From contig CAMBHM010000011.1 of NCBI GenBank assembly GCA_945867185.1, forward strand, positions 1 to 14,448: 14,448 nucleotides of DNA, written 5' to 3'. Source of the stretch: Legionella genomosp. 1 (GTDB lineage Bacteria > Pseudomonadota > Gammaproteobacteria > Legionellales > Legionellaceae). The notes beneath the pieces are model-generated. The model did not search any database, was not told the origin of the DNA, and was given only the letters and a program-made list of their open reading frames with translations. Position 1 is the stretch's first letter. Each line of letters opens with the position of its first letter. Position numbers and translations under genes: made by a program. Positions 1-7,049 of this stretch are shown in pieces.

Positions 1-23
1 CGATTTTCACGCCACCAGCTGTT

Positions 24-55
24 GTGATCTGTTCCATCATAAGGGGTGATCTGTT
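24..55. repeat. Two 10-bp direct repeats, 22 bp apart
   Basis: GTGATCTGTT occurs at 24-33 and again at 46-55, a start-to-start spacing of 22 bp (about two helical turns). No complete gene lies in positions 1-120: all three plus frames stop by position 59. One minus frame is open from an ATG at 40 to the window edge (13 codons, no convincing ribosome binding site). The repeats could be an operator for a gene to the left or the terminal repeats of an unseen mobile element. With only two copies they could also be chance. Confidence 0.35.
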
Positions 56-128
56 TTGATAACAAGAAACCTATTCTATACTGTACGCGGTCATAATCTG
101 AAGTTTTTATTTTAGGCAACTAAAAATG

Positions 129-162
129 AAAAAAGCCGTGTTGATATCAACACGGCTTTTTT
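129..162. terminator. Perfect bidirectional intrinsic terminator
   Basis: A perfect 34-bp palindrome with arms AAAAGCCGTGTTGAT and ATCAACACGGCTTTT (131-145 and 146-160), extended by one A/T pair on each outer side after that. T-runs end it on both strands. It begins 11 bases beyond the stop codon of the minus-strand L,D-transpeptidase gene and would also stop plus-strand transcription entering from the left edge. GC-rich stem plus U-tract on both strands is the classic form of a shared terminator between convergent transcripts. Confidence 0.9.
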
Positions 163-173
163 AACCTCTCACC

Positions 174-734
174 TTAACTATAAGGTTTGACCACCACAGT
201 CGTACCCACATCAATGAAGTTCTCATTCAACCATTTTGCAGCACTGGGCAACACCCTTACGCACCCATGACTCGCATTATAATTGGGGACTTCATAAGCA
301 GCATGAATCGAATATCCGCCGTGGAAGTGCATACAATAAGGCATCTTGGCTCCCCCATTGGTCTCAATAGGATAGAGACTCGAAGTGCACTCTGGGCCTT
401 TTTTCGAATACACTTTAAAAGTCCCACTGACCGTATGACAAGACCGACCGATGTCTTCACAAAAATCTTTCCCACCTGAAGCACTACCCGTTTTAACCCG
501 GTTGCCCTGCCCGTCATAAGCTGCCCAAGCAGTGGCCTTCGGATCAAACACAAACACTTTACGACCTGTTCCTTCCCTCTTTTCTGGGAAGTAGTAACTG
601 CCTTTGGTGTCTGAATCCATACTCATGGTGTAGTGCGTATAGCCTGCATCATCCACGATGGGGGTTGAATTATCCATCGAAGCACAAGCCGCCGTTAACA
701 TACAAATGGGTACCAACACAAGTTGTTTTTTCAC
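174..734 (-). CDS. L,D-transpeptidase (YkuD domain) lipoprotein
   Basis: Probable envelope L,D-transpeptidase of 186 residues. YkuD enzymes make 3-3 crosslinks in peptidoglycan or attach proteins to it. The catalytic signature is clear: His144, then Ser155-His-Gly-Cys158-Val-Arg160, with Cys158 as the nucleophile. The N-terminus (KKQLVLVPICMLTAAC) is a lipoprotein signal with the acylated cysteine at residue 17, so the protein should be membrane-anchored. Extra cysteines at 92, 99, 116 and 134 could form disulfides in the periplasm. The start is GTG at 734-732, preceded by a strong AGGGAGG ribosome site 8 nt upstream. The gene ends just before a palindromic terminator and lies 96 bp downstream of the cytochrome gene on the same strand. 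A candidate promoter (TTGAGA near 834-829, TACAAT at 808-803) has a long 19-bp spacer and is weak. Which crosslinking role it has cannot be told from sequence. Confidence 0.9.
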   Translation of the reverse strand: MKKQLVLVPICMLTAACASMDNSTPIVDDAGYTHYTMSMDSDTKGSYYFPEKREGTGRKVFVFDPKATAWAAYDGQGNRVKTGSASGGKDFCEDIGRSCHTVSGTFKVYSKKGPECTSSLYPIETNGGAKMPYCMHFHGGYSIHAAYEVPNYNASHGCVRVLPSAAKWLNENFIDVGTTVVVKPYS

Positions 735-830
735 AATGTTATCCTCCCTGTTTTTTAATGTATCGGGCGAATAGTGAATAGGTTTAGTCTTTTTGATAAA
801 TAAATTGTACTATGTGATTTTTTTATAGTC

Positions 831-1214
831 TCAATGAGAGTTGTTGGTTCGTATTTTTGCCTTATTTGGCAATAAGATACGCAAAGAAAGCATCAGTTGC
901 GCATCACTACATTCAAAACATCCGCCACGAGGCGGCATAGCCCCCACTCCTTCATCTGTGTGTTGAAATAATTGTTTCATCCCTTGTTTCAAACGAGGCG
1001 CCCAATCAGCGGCAACACCCATACGAGGTGCTCCCACGGAGATCAGTGGTTTTGCTGCATGACAATTGGCACAGTAATGCGAAACGATTTGAGCACCTTC
1101 ATCAGGCTTGCCTGCAATCGATTTTAAAAAATCCTGAGGATGATGACTCGTCGCCCACACCATGACACTCGTTATCCACATCCCCGCAGCAACCACAGTC
1201 CTTACGATCTTCAT
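831..1214 (-). CDS. Periplasmic cytochrome c5-like protein
   Basis: Single-heme c-type cytochrome of 127 residues, likely an electron carrier in the periplasm. A cleavable signal peptide (MKIVRTVVAAG..., ending near VWA) is followed by the heme-attachment motif CANCH and, near the C-terminus, MPPRGGCFECSD. In the cytochrome c5 family this supplies the axial Met and a conserved Cys pair. The pattern WAPRLKQGMKQLF between them is also typical of that family. I chose ATG at 1214 because AAGGGG lies a few bases upstream and a signal peptide follows directly. An in-frame ATG 12 codons earlier (1250) has no ribosome site and would put charged residues before the signal. The redox partner is unknown, and no oxidase gene is nearby. 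Confidence 0.9.
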   Translation of the reverse strand: MKIVRTVVAAGMWITSVMVWATSHHPQDFLKSIAGKPDEGAQIVSHYCANCHAAKPLISVGAPRMGVAADWAPRLKQGMKQLFQHTDEGVGAMPPRGGCFECSDAQLMLSLRILLPNKAKIRTNNSH

Positions 1215-1265
1215 TATGCCCCTTATTAGCCTGGAGGATTTAAAGTTCATAATAACACAAATTAC

Positions 1266-1301
1266 GTCAAAAAAACCTTGTGTTTTATCAATTTTTTTGA
1301 C
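1266..1301. repeat. 10-bp inverted repeat in divergent promoter region
   Basis: GTCAAAAAAA (1266-1275) and its exact reverse complement TTTTTTTGAC (1292-1301) flank a 16-bp centre. The right arm contains the first five bases of the plus-strand -35 TTGACA, and the left arm puts TTGACG on the minus strand, so each arm may carry a -35-like element for one of the divergent genes (cytochrome c5 and ATPase). A convincing minus-strand -10 at the right spacing was not found. Confidence 0.5.
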
Positions 1302-1326
1302 AAAATGAAGGTATTATTAGTAATAA
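1297..1326 (+). promoter_or_regulatory. Likely sigma-70 promoter of the ATPase gene
   Basis: A consensus -35 TTGACA (1297-1302) is followed after 18 bp by TAATAA (1321-1326). The predicted start is near 1333, giving a very short leader before ATG 1339. The ribosome site GGAG at 1329-1332 would then be almost at the 5' end. The -10 sits inside a separate 7-bp inverted repeat. Confidence 0.5.
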
Positions 1327-1327
1327 T
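1313..1327. promoter_or_regulatory. Candidate operator palindrome over the -10 box
   Basis: ATTATTA-G-TAATAAT, a perfect 7+1+7 inverted repeat, overlaps the predicted -10 of the ATPase promoter. A repressor bound here would block RNA polymerase. It is AT-only apart from the centre, so chance is possible, but the position is suggestive. Confidence 0.4.
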
Positions 1328-1338
1328 GGAGTCTGTTA

Positions 1339-2709
1339 ATGGATCGCGATATCGAAAAGGACCTTCTAGATTGGATGCAACAACTCGACCACATGCCCAT
1401 CCTTCTCCGAGGTGCACGCCAAGTTGGGAAATCATATGTCGTTGAGAAATTTGGACGGGAACATTTTGATAATGTATTGATTGTTAATTTTGAATTGCAG
1501 CCTGAATTGGGGGGCTGTTTTGAGACATTAGATCCGAACGAGATTCTTCAAAAATTGTCTGCAATGATGCGCCACAACATTGAACCTGGAAAAACATTAT
1601 TATTTTTAGATGAAATTCAAGATTGTCCCGATGCTATTCGTGCCTTACGTTATTTCAAAGAAAAATTACCCGATCTGCATGTGATTGGAGCGGGCTCCTT
1701 ACTGGAATTCGCTCTGAATGGTACTGATTTTCGCATGCCTGTCGGTAGGGTTCAATCGTTATACTTAAAACCATTATCATTTAAAGAATATTTAACTGCT
1801 GTTGGCGATCGAGCATTACGCGACTGGATTTTTCGAGCTGATTTAAACGAAAGGATCCCTGATATGATTCATCAAATGCTACTGAAACAGGTGAAAAATT
1901 ATATGAGTTTAGGGGGGATGCCTGGCGTCTTAAAGTCTTATCTTGACGCTGAAGTTATTGCATCGGAGATGAACTCACGACGTTATGATGCCCATCAATA
2001 TCGGATAAAGCAGGCTACCTTATTAAGCAACTATCGACAAGATTTTGGAAAGTATGCGAAACACACTCAAATTAAATACCTGCAAAGGGTTTTTGAAAAA
2101 GCCCCAGGAATGGTTGGTGATCATTTTAAATATGCAAAAGTAGATCCAGACACACGATCGCTTCATATTAAATCTGCACTAGAGTTATTACAGCAAGCAG
2201 GTCTTCTATACCCCGTTTATAGTACGGCCGCATCAGGCATACCCTTGATGAGTCTAATGAATGAAAGAAAATTTAAAATTTTGTTTCTTGATGTTGGGCT
2301 TTTGGTGTACGCAAGTCGTGTTGATGCCGCTTGTCTATTAGAGGATATTATTTTAGTGAATCGTGGCGCTATTGCCGAGCAATTTGTTGGACAGGAATTA
2401 TTGGCCCATGCTCCTAATTATGAAGAGGCCAACGTGTATTTCTGGTGTCGTGAAAAAAAATCCAGTATGGCTGAAGTAGATTTTATTATCACAGTGGGTT
2501 CTCAAATTATTCCCATTGAAGTGAAAGCGGGCACAACAGGCCAATTAAAATCGCTGCATCTTTTAATGAATGAAAAAAACATGAACTTAGGCATTCGCGT
2601 CTCACAAAATCCATTACACTTTGATGGTCGAATTTTGTCAGTTCCAATCTATATGGTCAGCGAGATCGAACGTTTAACTCAGTTAGGATCGCTGTCATCT
2701 TCACGATGA
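1339..2709 (+). CDS. ATP-binding protein, AAA_14 plus DUF4143
   Basis: A 456-residue ATPase of a large, mostly uncharacterised family. The N-terminal P-loop domain shows Walker A GARQVGKS (residues 25-32), Walker B LLFLDEIQD (87-95) and a GAGSLLEFAL segment (117-126). The C-terminal half matches DUF4143, with REKKSSMAEVDF (371-382) followed by PIEVKAG (392-398). The acid...EVK layout suggests a PD-(D/E)xK nuclease-like fold; nuclease activity is not shown for the family as far as I know. The start is ATG 1339 with GGAG 6 bases upstream. The gene stands alone on the plus strand between minus-strand genes, looks more AT-rich in codon choice than recJ or relA, and its last 53 bases overlap the 3' end of recJ. 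These proteins are often scattered and horizontally spread; defence or regulation are possible roles but unproven here. Confidence 0.85.
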   Translation: MDRDIEKDLLDWMQQLDHMPILLRGARQVGKSYVVEKFGREHFDNVLIVNFELQPELGGCFETLDPNEILQKLSAMMRHNIEPGKTLLFLDEIQDCPDAIRALRYFKEKLPDLHVIGAGSLLEFALNGTDFRMPVGRVQSLYLKPLSFKEYLTAVGDRALRDWIFRADLNERIPDMIHQMLLKQVKNYMSLGGMPGVLKSYLDAEVIASEMNSRRYDAHQYRIKQATLLSNYRQDFGKYAKHTQIKYLQRVFEKAPGMVGDHFKYAKVDPDTRSLHIKSALELLQQAGLLYPVYSTAASGIPLMSLMNERKFKILFLDVGLLVYASRVDAACLLEDIILVNRGAIAEQFVGQELLAHAPNYEEANVYFWCREKKSSMAEVDFIITVGSQIIPIEVKAGTTGQLKSLHLLMNEKNMNLGIRVSQNPLHFDGRILSVPIYMVSEIERLTQLGSLSSSR

Positions 2710-4414
2710 TCAACTGCAACGTTGTGCGCCCTTGATATTCATTGCTATCTAATCGATAAGCGGCATGCACATAGCGTGCCCGATGATTGGGCCACTCTTT
2801 TAAATCCACCTGAAAGGCAATGGCGCTCAGAGGTTCGCCCCCCTCTTTCGGCTGCAACGTCAATTTTAAGTGACGCTGACCCACAATGCGTTGATCTAAG
2901 AGTTCAAAGACATTATCAAAAAGAGGCTCAGGAAACTGTTGCCCCCAAGGACCCGCCTGATGCAATAACGCTGCCTGCGCCAAGGTAAACTCTTCACATT
3001 GTAGCGCGCCATCACTAAAGACGGCCCCCTCTGCCTGTGATACATCCCACTGTTTTCCCACTTCTGCTACAAATGCCTGTTGAAATGCTGGGAAAGCGGC
3101 TGTGGGCATGCTAAGGCCTGCCGCCATCGCGTGACCTCCGAATGTTGTGATAAGTCCTGGATTGTCACGATCAACGGCTGCTAACACGTCTCGAATATTC
3201 AAACCCGCCACGGATCGGGCAGAACCTTTGATTTCCGAATCACTGATCACTGAAAAGGCAATCACTGGGCGATGATATCGTTCTTTCAACCGACTCGCCA
3301 AAATGCCAATAACGCCCTGATGCCAAGTCGGATCACATAAACACAACGCAATCGGTAATGCGAAGACATCATGAAGTGTCAGCGAATCAAGCGCACGCAA
3401 GGCCTGCTCACTCATCCCTGCTTCAATACTTCGGCGCTCTTGATTCAGTGCGTCTAATTCACCCGCTAAGGCACGTGCTTTCTCAAGAGAGTCACAGAGT
3501 AAACACGCAATACCGAGCGACATATCATCCAAACGTCCTGCTGCATTTAATCTTGGCGCAATCGAAAATCCCAAATCACTTTCACGCAGCTGCTCACAAC
3601 GCTTACCCGCAACCTCAATCAACGCACGAATCCCTACTCGACACTGACCTTGTCGAATTCGACTCAACCCTTGACTCACTAGAATACGATTGTTCTGATC
3701 AAGGCCCACGAGATCAGCCACGGTACCCAATGCCACCAAATCTAAAAAAGAAGTGATATTAGGGGGAGTAAGGCCTGCTTTGACAAACCAATTGTCCCGA
3801 CTCAAATGACGAAGCAACGACAACATCACGTAAAAAATAACGCCCACCCCAGCAATCGACTTGCTGGGAAATGCATCGCCAAATTGATTGGGATTCACAA
3901 TGGCATAGGCCTTTGGTAATGTCTCAGCAGGCAAGTGATGATCGGTTATAACCACATCAATACCTGCCGCATTGGCAACATCAACCCCTTCAATACTGGA
4001 AATTCCATTGTCAACCGTCACAATAAGATGCGGTTGCCACTGAGTGGCAATGCCTACAATACCAGGTGTTAGTCCATATCCAAATTCAAACCGATTCGGC
4101 ACTAAAAAGTCCACGTGACGCGCGCCCATCGCACGCAATGCTGACACTGCAAGCGCACTTGAAGTCGCCCCATCAGCGTCAAAATCACCAATCACCAAGA
4201 TACGTTCGTCTAAACACACTGCTTTTGCCAATCGAAGGGTTGCTTTTTCAATATCAGTAAAAGTGGCATAAGGCAGTAAAGATTGTAATCGTTTGTCCAA
4301 TTGCTGAGGCGAGACAATGCCACGCGAGGCAAAAATACGATGTAATAACGGCGATTGTAGACTTAAAGATTCAAACGTTTCTGGCACAACACGGGTTTTG
4401 ATCAACATGGGCAT
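2657..4414 (-). CDS. recJ: Single-stranded-DNA-specific exonuclease RecJ
   Basis: RecJ is the 5'-3' single-strand DNA exonuclease used in RecF-pathway recombination, mismatch repair and replication restart. At 585 residues it is close to the E. coli length (577). The DHH phosphoesterase core shows GDFDADG (76-82), VDNG (134-137) and TDHH (157-160). The DHHA1 domain has the GGHAMAAGL motif from residue 426, followed by an OB-fold region ending at YQGRTTLQLII. The reading frame is open for 82 codons further upstream, but homologous sequence begins near MLIKTRV, so I place the start at ATG 4414 (ATG 4408 is also possible). The ribosome site is weak for either. The C-terminus has a tail of about 15 residues beyond the usual end, encoded antisense to the ATPase gene's 3' end, which suggests a changed gene boundary. 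Confidence 0.95.
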   Translation of the reverse strand: MPMLIKTRVVPETFESLSLQSPLLHRIFASRGIVSPQQLDKRLQSLLPYATFTDIEKATLRLAKAVCLDERILVIGDFDADGATSSALAVSALRAMGARHVDFLVPNRFEFGYGLTPGIVGIATQWQPHLIVTVDNGISSIEGVDVANAAGIDVVITDHHLPAETLPKAYAIVNPNQFGDAFPSKSIAGVGVIFYVMLSLLRHLSRDNWFVKAGLTPPNITSFLDLVALGTVADLVGLDQNNRILVSQGLSRIRQGQCRVGIRALIEVAGKRCEQLRESDLGFSIAPRLNAAGRLDDMSLGIACLLCDSLEKARALAGELDALNQERRSIEAGMSEQALRALDSLTLHDVFALPIALCLCDPTWHQGVIGILASRLKERYHRPVIAFSVISDSEIKGSARSVAGLNIRDVLAAVDRDNPGLITTFGGHAMAAGLSMPTAAFPAFQQAFVAEVGKQWDVSQAEGAVFSDGALQCEEFTLAQAALLHQAGPWGQQFPEPLFDNVFELLDQRIVGQRHLKLTLQPKEGGEPLSAIAFQVDLKEWPNHRARYVHAAYRLDSNEYQGRTTLQLIIVKMTAILTELNVRSR

Positions 4415-4426
4415 TCTACTTATGTT
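4398..4426 (+). promoter_or_regulatory. Candidate promoter for the Mth938-domain gene
   Basis: TTGATC (4398-4403), 17-bp spacer, TATGTT (4421-4426), 40 bases before ATG 4466. It overlaps the first codons of recJ. On the opposite strand TATACT (4443-4438) could be a recJ -10 but no good -35 accompanies it. The two genes therefore have overlapping divergent control regions of only about 50 bp. Confidence 0.4.
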
Positions 4427-4465
4427 ACACTGACGAAAGTATACCTGATGAAACCCTGACGCACT

Positions 4466-4840
4466 ATGCCTATCCACAGAGAACCGAACGATCCTCATTC
4501 TATTTGCTCCTATCAACCAGCCAGCGTGACCATCGGTAGCACGGTTTACCATCGCTCCTTGTTTCTCAACCAAGACACCCTCATTCTTGATTGGCCGGTC
4601 CATACCGGCACGGATTTGAACGAAACAACCATCACACCTTTGATAGAACTCAGTCCTCATATCATCTTACTTGGCCTTCAAACCCCTCACCTACGACCCC
4701 CAATGAGCCTTCTTGCCTATGTTTCCACCCATCACATCGGTCTTGAATGCATGACGATAGGAGCCGCGGCACGCACCTTTAATTTATTATTGAGCGAAGG
4801 ACGTCAAGTGGTAGCCGGATTTATTTTTGAAAACGCTTAG
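4466..4840 (+). CDS. Mth938-like (DUF498) domain protein
   Basis: A 124-residue protein covering essentially one Mth938/DUF498 domain, the family that includes the mitochondrial complex I assembly factor NDUFAF3. Visible family features are the start SVTIGSTVYHRSLFL (about residues 21-35), LDWPV, PHIILLGLQT in the central strand, the PPMSLLAYVSTHHIGLE stretch, and the final ARTFNLLLSEGRQVVAGF. No signal peptide or membrane segment is present, so it should be cytosolic. Its biochemical role in bacteria is not established. It is divergent from recJ, an arrangement I recall from other gammaproteobacteria. It ends two bases before the relA stop on the other strand, with no terminator visible between them. 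The ribosome site is weak. Confidence 0.85.
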   Translation: MPIHREPNDPHSICSYQPASVTIGSTVYHRSLFLNQDTLILDWPVHTGTDLNETTITPLIELSPHIILLGLQTPHLRPPMSLLAYVSTHHIGLECMTIGAAARTFNLLLSEGRQVVAGFIFENA

Positions 4841-4842
4841 AG

Positions 4843-7047
4843 TCATACCTGTCGTCGTGCTTCCAACACATTCGGGACTTGCCCCAATTTGCTCAGCAAG
4901 CGAGACAACCCATTTAAGCCATCTACTTCAACCGTAAGAGAAAGATAATTCATATTGTCTTGTTTATTGATTTGCGTTTGTAAGGCATACACATGCGCTT
5001 TTTCGTTGGACAATAACGACGTCACATCCCGCAATAATCCTGGTCTATCAAACGCTTTAATCAGTACATCTACAACATACTGATCGCGAGTCGCCGATCC
5101 CCAGCTCACTTGTAAGAATCGCTTTTGAGCCCCTTCGCTCGCATGCAGAATATTAGAGCAATCCTGACGATGCACTGCCACTCCGCGACCCAAAGTGATA
5201 TATCCTATCACCTGATCACCTGGCACAGGTTGGCAACAACGCGCCATGTGTGTCAATAAATCACCCACGCCTTCAATACAGAGATCACCAGCAGATAAGG
5301 TGGGTTTGTGCTGCGATTTGATCAGCGTATGCACGGCCTCTTCAGCCGTTTGAACGGGTGTCAAACGGCTGAGAACATGCCCGAGCTTCAGATCCCCTCG
5401 ACCGAGGGCTGCCAACAAGTCCTCTAATTTCTTAAAATTCAATTGCAATGCCACATCACTCAAGCGATCTGATTTGATTCCCAATACTTTCAACTCTTTA
5501 CTAAGAATGGCTTGGCCTTCTTCGCGATTTTTATCAAAATCTTGCAACTTAAACCAATGCAGAACTTTCGCTTTGGCACGCGATGTTTTCAAAAAGTTTA
5601 AGTGCGGATTGATCCAATCTCGAGAGGGTTTGACTAATTTCCCAGTAAGAATTTCAACCTTATCACCGGTTTTCAACGCATACGTTAACGGAACAATATG
5701 CCCATTGACCTTAGCCCCCCGACAACGATGCCCCACATTACTGTGCACATGGTAAGCAAAATCAAGCGGCGTCACGCCTTGTGGCAAATCCAGCACGTCC
5801 CCATCCGGAGTGAAAACATACACCCTGTCATCCAAAAACTCAGTTTCAATGGCATCAGACACACCCTTATTGGTAGCCATTTCCCGGTGCCAAGCCAACA
5901 CTTCTCGTAACCACTCTATTTTACGCTCATGACTTTTTTTCGTCTGAGTATGACCTTCTTTATATTTCCAATGAGCTGCCACCCCCATTTCAGCTTGCTC
6001 ATGCATCTGGAAAGTACGAATTTGCACTTCAAACACGCGATCTTCAGGCCCTCTCACAGCCGTATGCAACGATTGATACCCATTGAGCTTGGGGTGCACG
6101 ATGTAATCATCAAACTCTGCAGTCACCTGATGCCAAAGAGAGTGCACCAATCCCAAGACCACATAGCATTGCTCTTTGGTTTCAACCAAAATACGTACTG
6201 CCGTTGCATCGTAGATCTCATCCAACGGCACATTTTTACGCGTCATTTTTCTATAAATACTATGAATATGCTTCGAACGTCCATAGACGGCAAAATGCGG
6301 CACATCCATGGCTGCTATCTGTTTGTTGAGCGCATCCACAATGAGATTCACATACCGATCTCTATCCAATCGCTTGGCTTTTAATCCAGTTGCAATGGCT
6401 TTATAGGCTTCTGGTTGCAAATGACGAAAAGCCAAATCTTCCATTTCCCATTTGATGGCCCCTATCCCCAATCGGTTAGCCAGTGGCGCATAAATCTCCA
6501 TCACCTCTGTTGCCAGAGCGCGCCGCAAAGTCGTTGGCATGGGCGCACTGGATCGAAGCACACACAAGCGTTCTGCTAATTTGATGAGCACCACGCGTAC
6601 ATCATCCACCATAGCGAGCAACATTTTACGAACATTGTCTAATTGGTGTTTGTTTTGAGGGTAGGTTTCAAACGATCGAAGCGTTGACATAACGCTCATT
6701 TTCTTCACGCCACTGACCAAACGTGCACAAGAACTGCCTAACTGCTCCTCAATATCTTCCAGAGACAGCTCAGCAAAATGCACACTTTCAAAGATAATGG
6801 CTGCCGCCAAGGTGTCTTCATCAACATCGAGATCAGCCAGAACATCTGCCATTGCAAGCCCTTGCTGAAGACAAGATTCTCCTGTCTCGGTAGCATGATC
6901 TTGCCCTGCCAGCTGACTCAACGTGCAGGCGTTACGAATGAGATCTAACTTTTGAAAATACCCTTTGCTGCTCACTTGATGCAACCATTGCTCTACATCA
7001 ATACTCCCATCTGGAAGAAACGCTGCGCCTTCCTTGACTTTCACCAT
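4843..7047 (-). CDS. relA: GTP pyrophosphokinase RelA
   Basis: RelA synthesises (p)ppGpp on ribosomes stalled by uncharged tRNA, triggering the stringent response. The 734 residues follow the standard layout. An N-terminal pseudo-hydrolase domain lacks the HD residues (FESVH at 86-90 where active enzymes have HDxxED). The synthetase domain has YGRSKH (255-260), EFDD (311-314) and NGYQS (322-326). The TGS domain is about 404-468, the cysteine-containing region has CC at 604-605 and HRQDC at 626-630, and the ACT domain is about 655-730. EFDD is the EXDD signature of synthetase-only RelA, as opposed to RXKD in bifunctional Rel/SpoT. The start ATG 7047 is two bases after the rlmD stop, with GAGGAAG as ribosome site inside the rlmD end. 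It is the last gene of a six-gene run; rlmD-relA adjacency also occurs in E. coli. Confidence 0.97.
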   Translation of the reverse strand: MVKVKEGAAFLPDGSIDVEQWLHQVSSKGYFQKLDLIRNACTLSQLAGQDHATETGESCLQQGLAMADVLADLDVDEDTLAAAIIFESVHFAELSLEDIEEQLGSSCARLVSGVKKMSVMSTLRSFETYPQNKHQLDNVRKMLLAMVDDVRVVLIKLAERLCVLRSSAPMPTTLRRALATEVMEIYAPLANRLGIGAIKWEMEDLAFRHLQPEAYKAIATGLKAKRLDRDRYVNLIVDALNKQIAAMDVPHFAVYGRSKHIHSIYRKMTRKNVPLDEIYDATAVRILVETKEQCYVVLGLVHSLWHQVTAEFDDYIVHPKLNGYQSLHTAVRGPEDRVFEVQIRTFQMHEQAEMGVAAHWKYKEGHTQTKKSHERKIEWLREVLAWHREMATNKGVSDAIETEFLDDRVYVFTPDGDVLDLPQGVTPLDFAYHVHSNVGHRCRGAKVNGHIVPLTYALKTGDKVEILTGKLVKPSRDWINPHLNFLKTSRAKAKVLHWFKLQDFDKNREEGQAILSKELKVLGIKSDRLSDVALQLNFKKLEDLLAALGRGDLKLGHVLSRLTPVQTAEEAVHTLIKSQHKPTLSAGDLCIEGVGDLLTHMARCCQPVPGDQVIGYITLGRGVAVHRQDCSNILHASEGAQKRFLQVSWGSATRDQYVVDVLIKAFDRPGLLRDVTSLLSNEKAHVYALQTQINKQDNMNYLSLTVEVDGLNGLSRLLSKLGQVPNVLEARRQV

Positions 7048-7049
7048 GC

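Noticed and set aside
56..162. Possible small RNA from a plus-strand TTGATA/TATACT pair ending at the terminator
   Set aside because: The spacer is only 15 bp, and the terminator is fully explained by the convergent L,D-transpeptidase gene. Transcript evidence would be needed.
126..164. Twelve-codon open frame (MKKAVLISTRLF) with AGG upstream
   Set aside because: It lies almost entirely within the perfect palindromic terminator; the frame is a by-product of the hairpin sequence.
735..830. Terminator or small gene between the cytochrome and transpeptidase genes
   Set aside because: AT-rich spacer without a stable hairpin or coding frame; only a weak promoter-like pair is visible.
3358..3756. 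A 132-codon frame antisense to recJ
   Set aside because: His/Pro/Gln-rich translation typical of an antisense shadow; no supporting signal.
4415..4660. 82-codon upstream extension of recJ
   Set aside because: No similarity to RecJ; it runs through the divergent promoter and into the Mth938-domain gene.
5929..6384. A 151-codon frame antisense to relA
   Set aside because: No ribosome site or family resemblance; relA is certain on the other strand.
4843..7047. Bifunctional Rel/SpoT
   Set aside because: The HD hydrolase residues are missing and the synthetase loop reads EFDD rather than RXKD.
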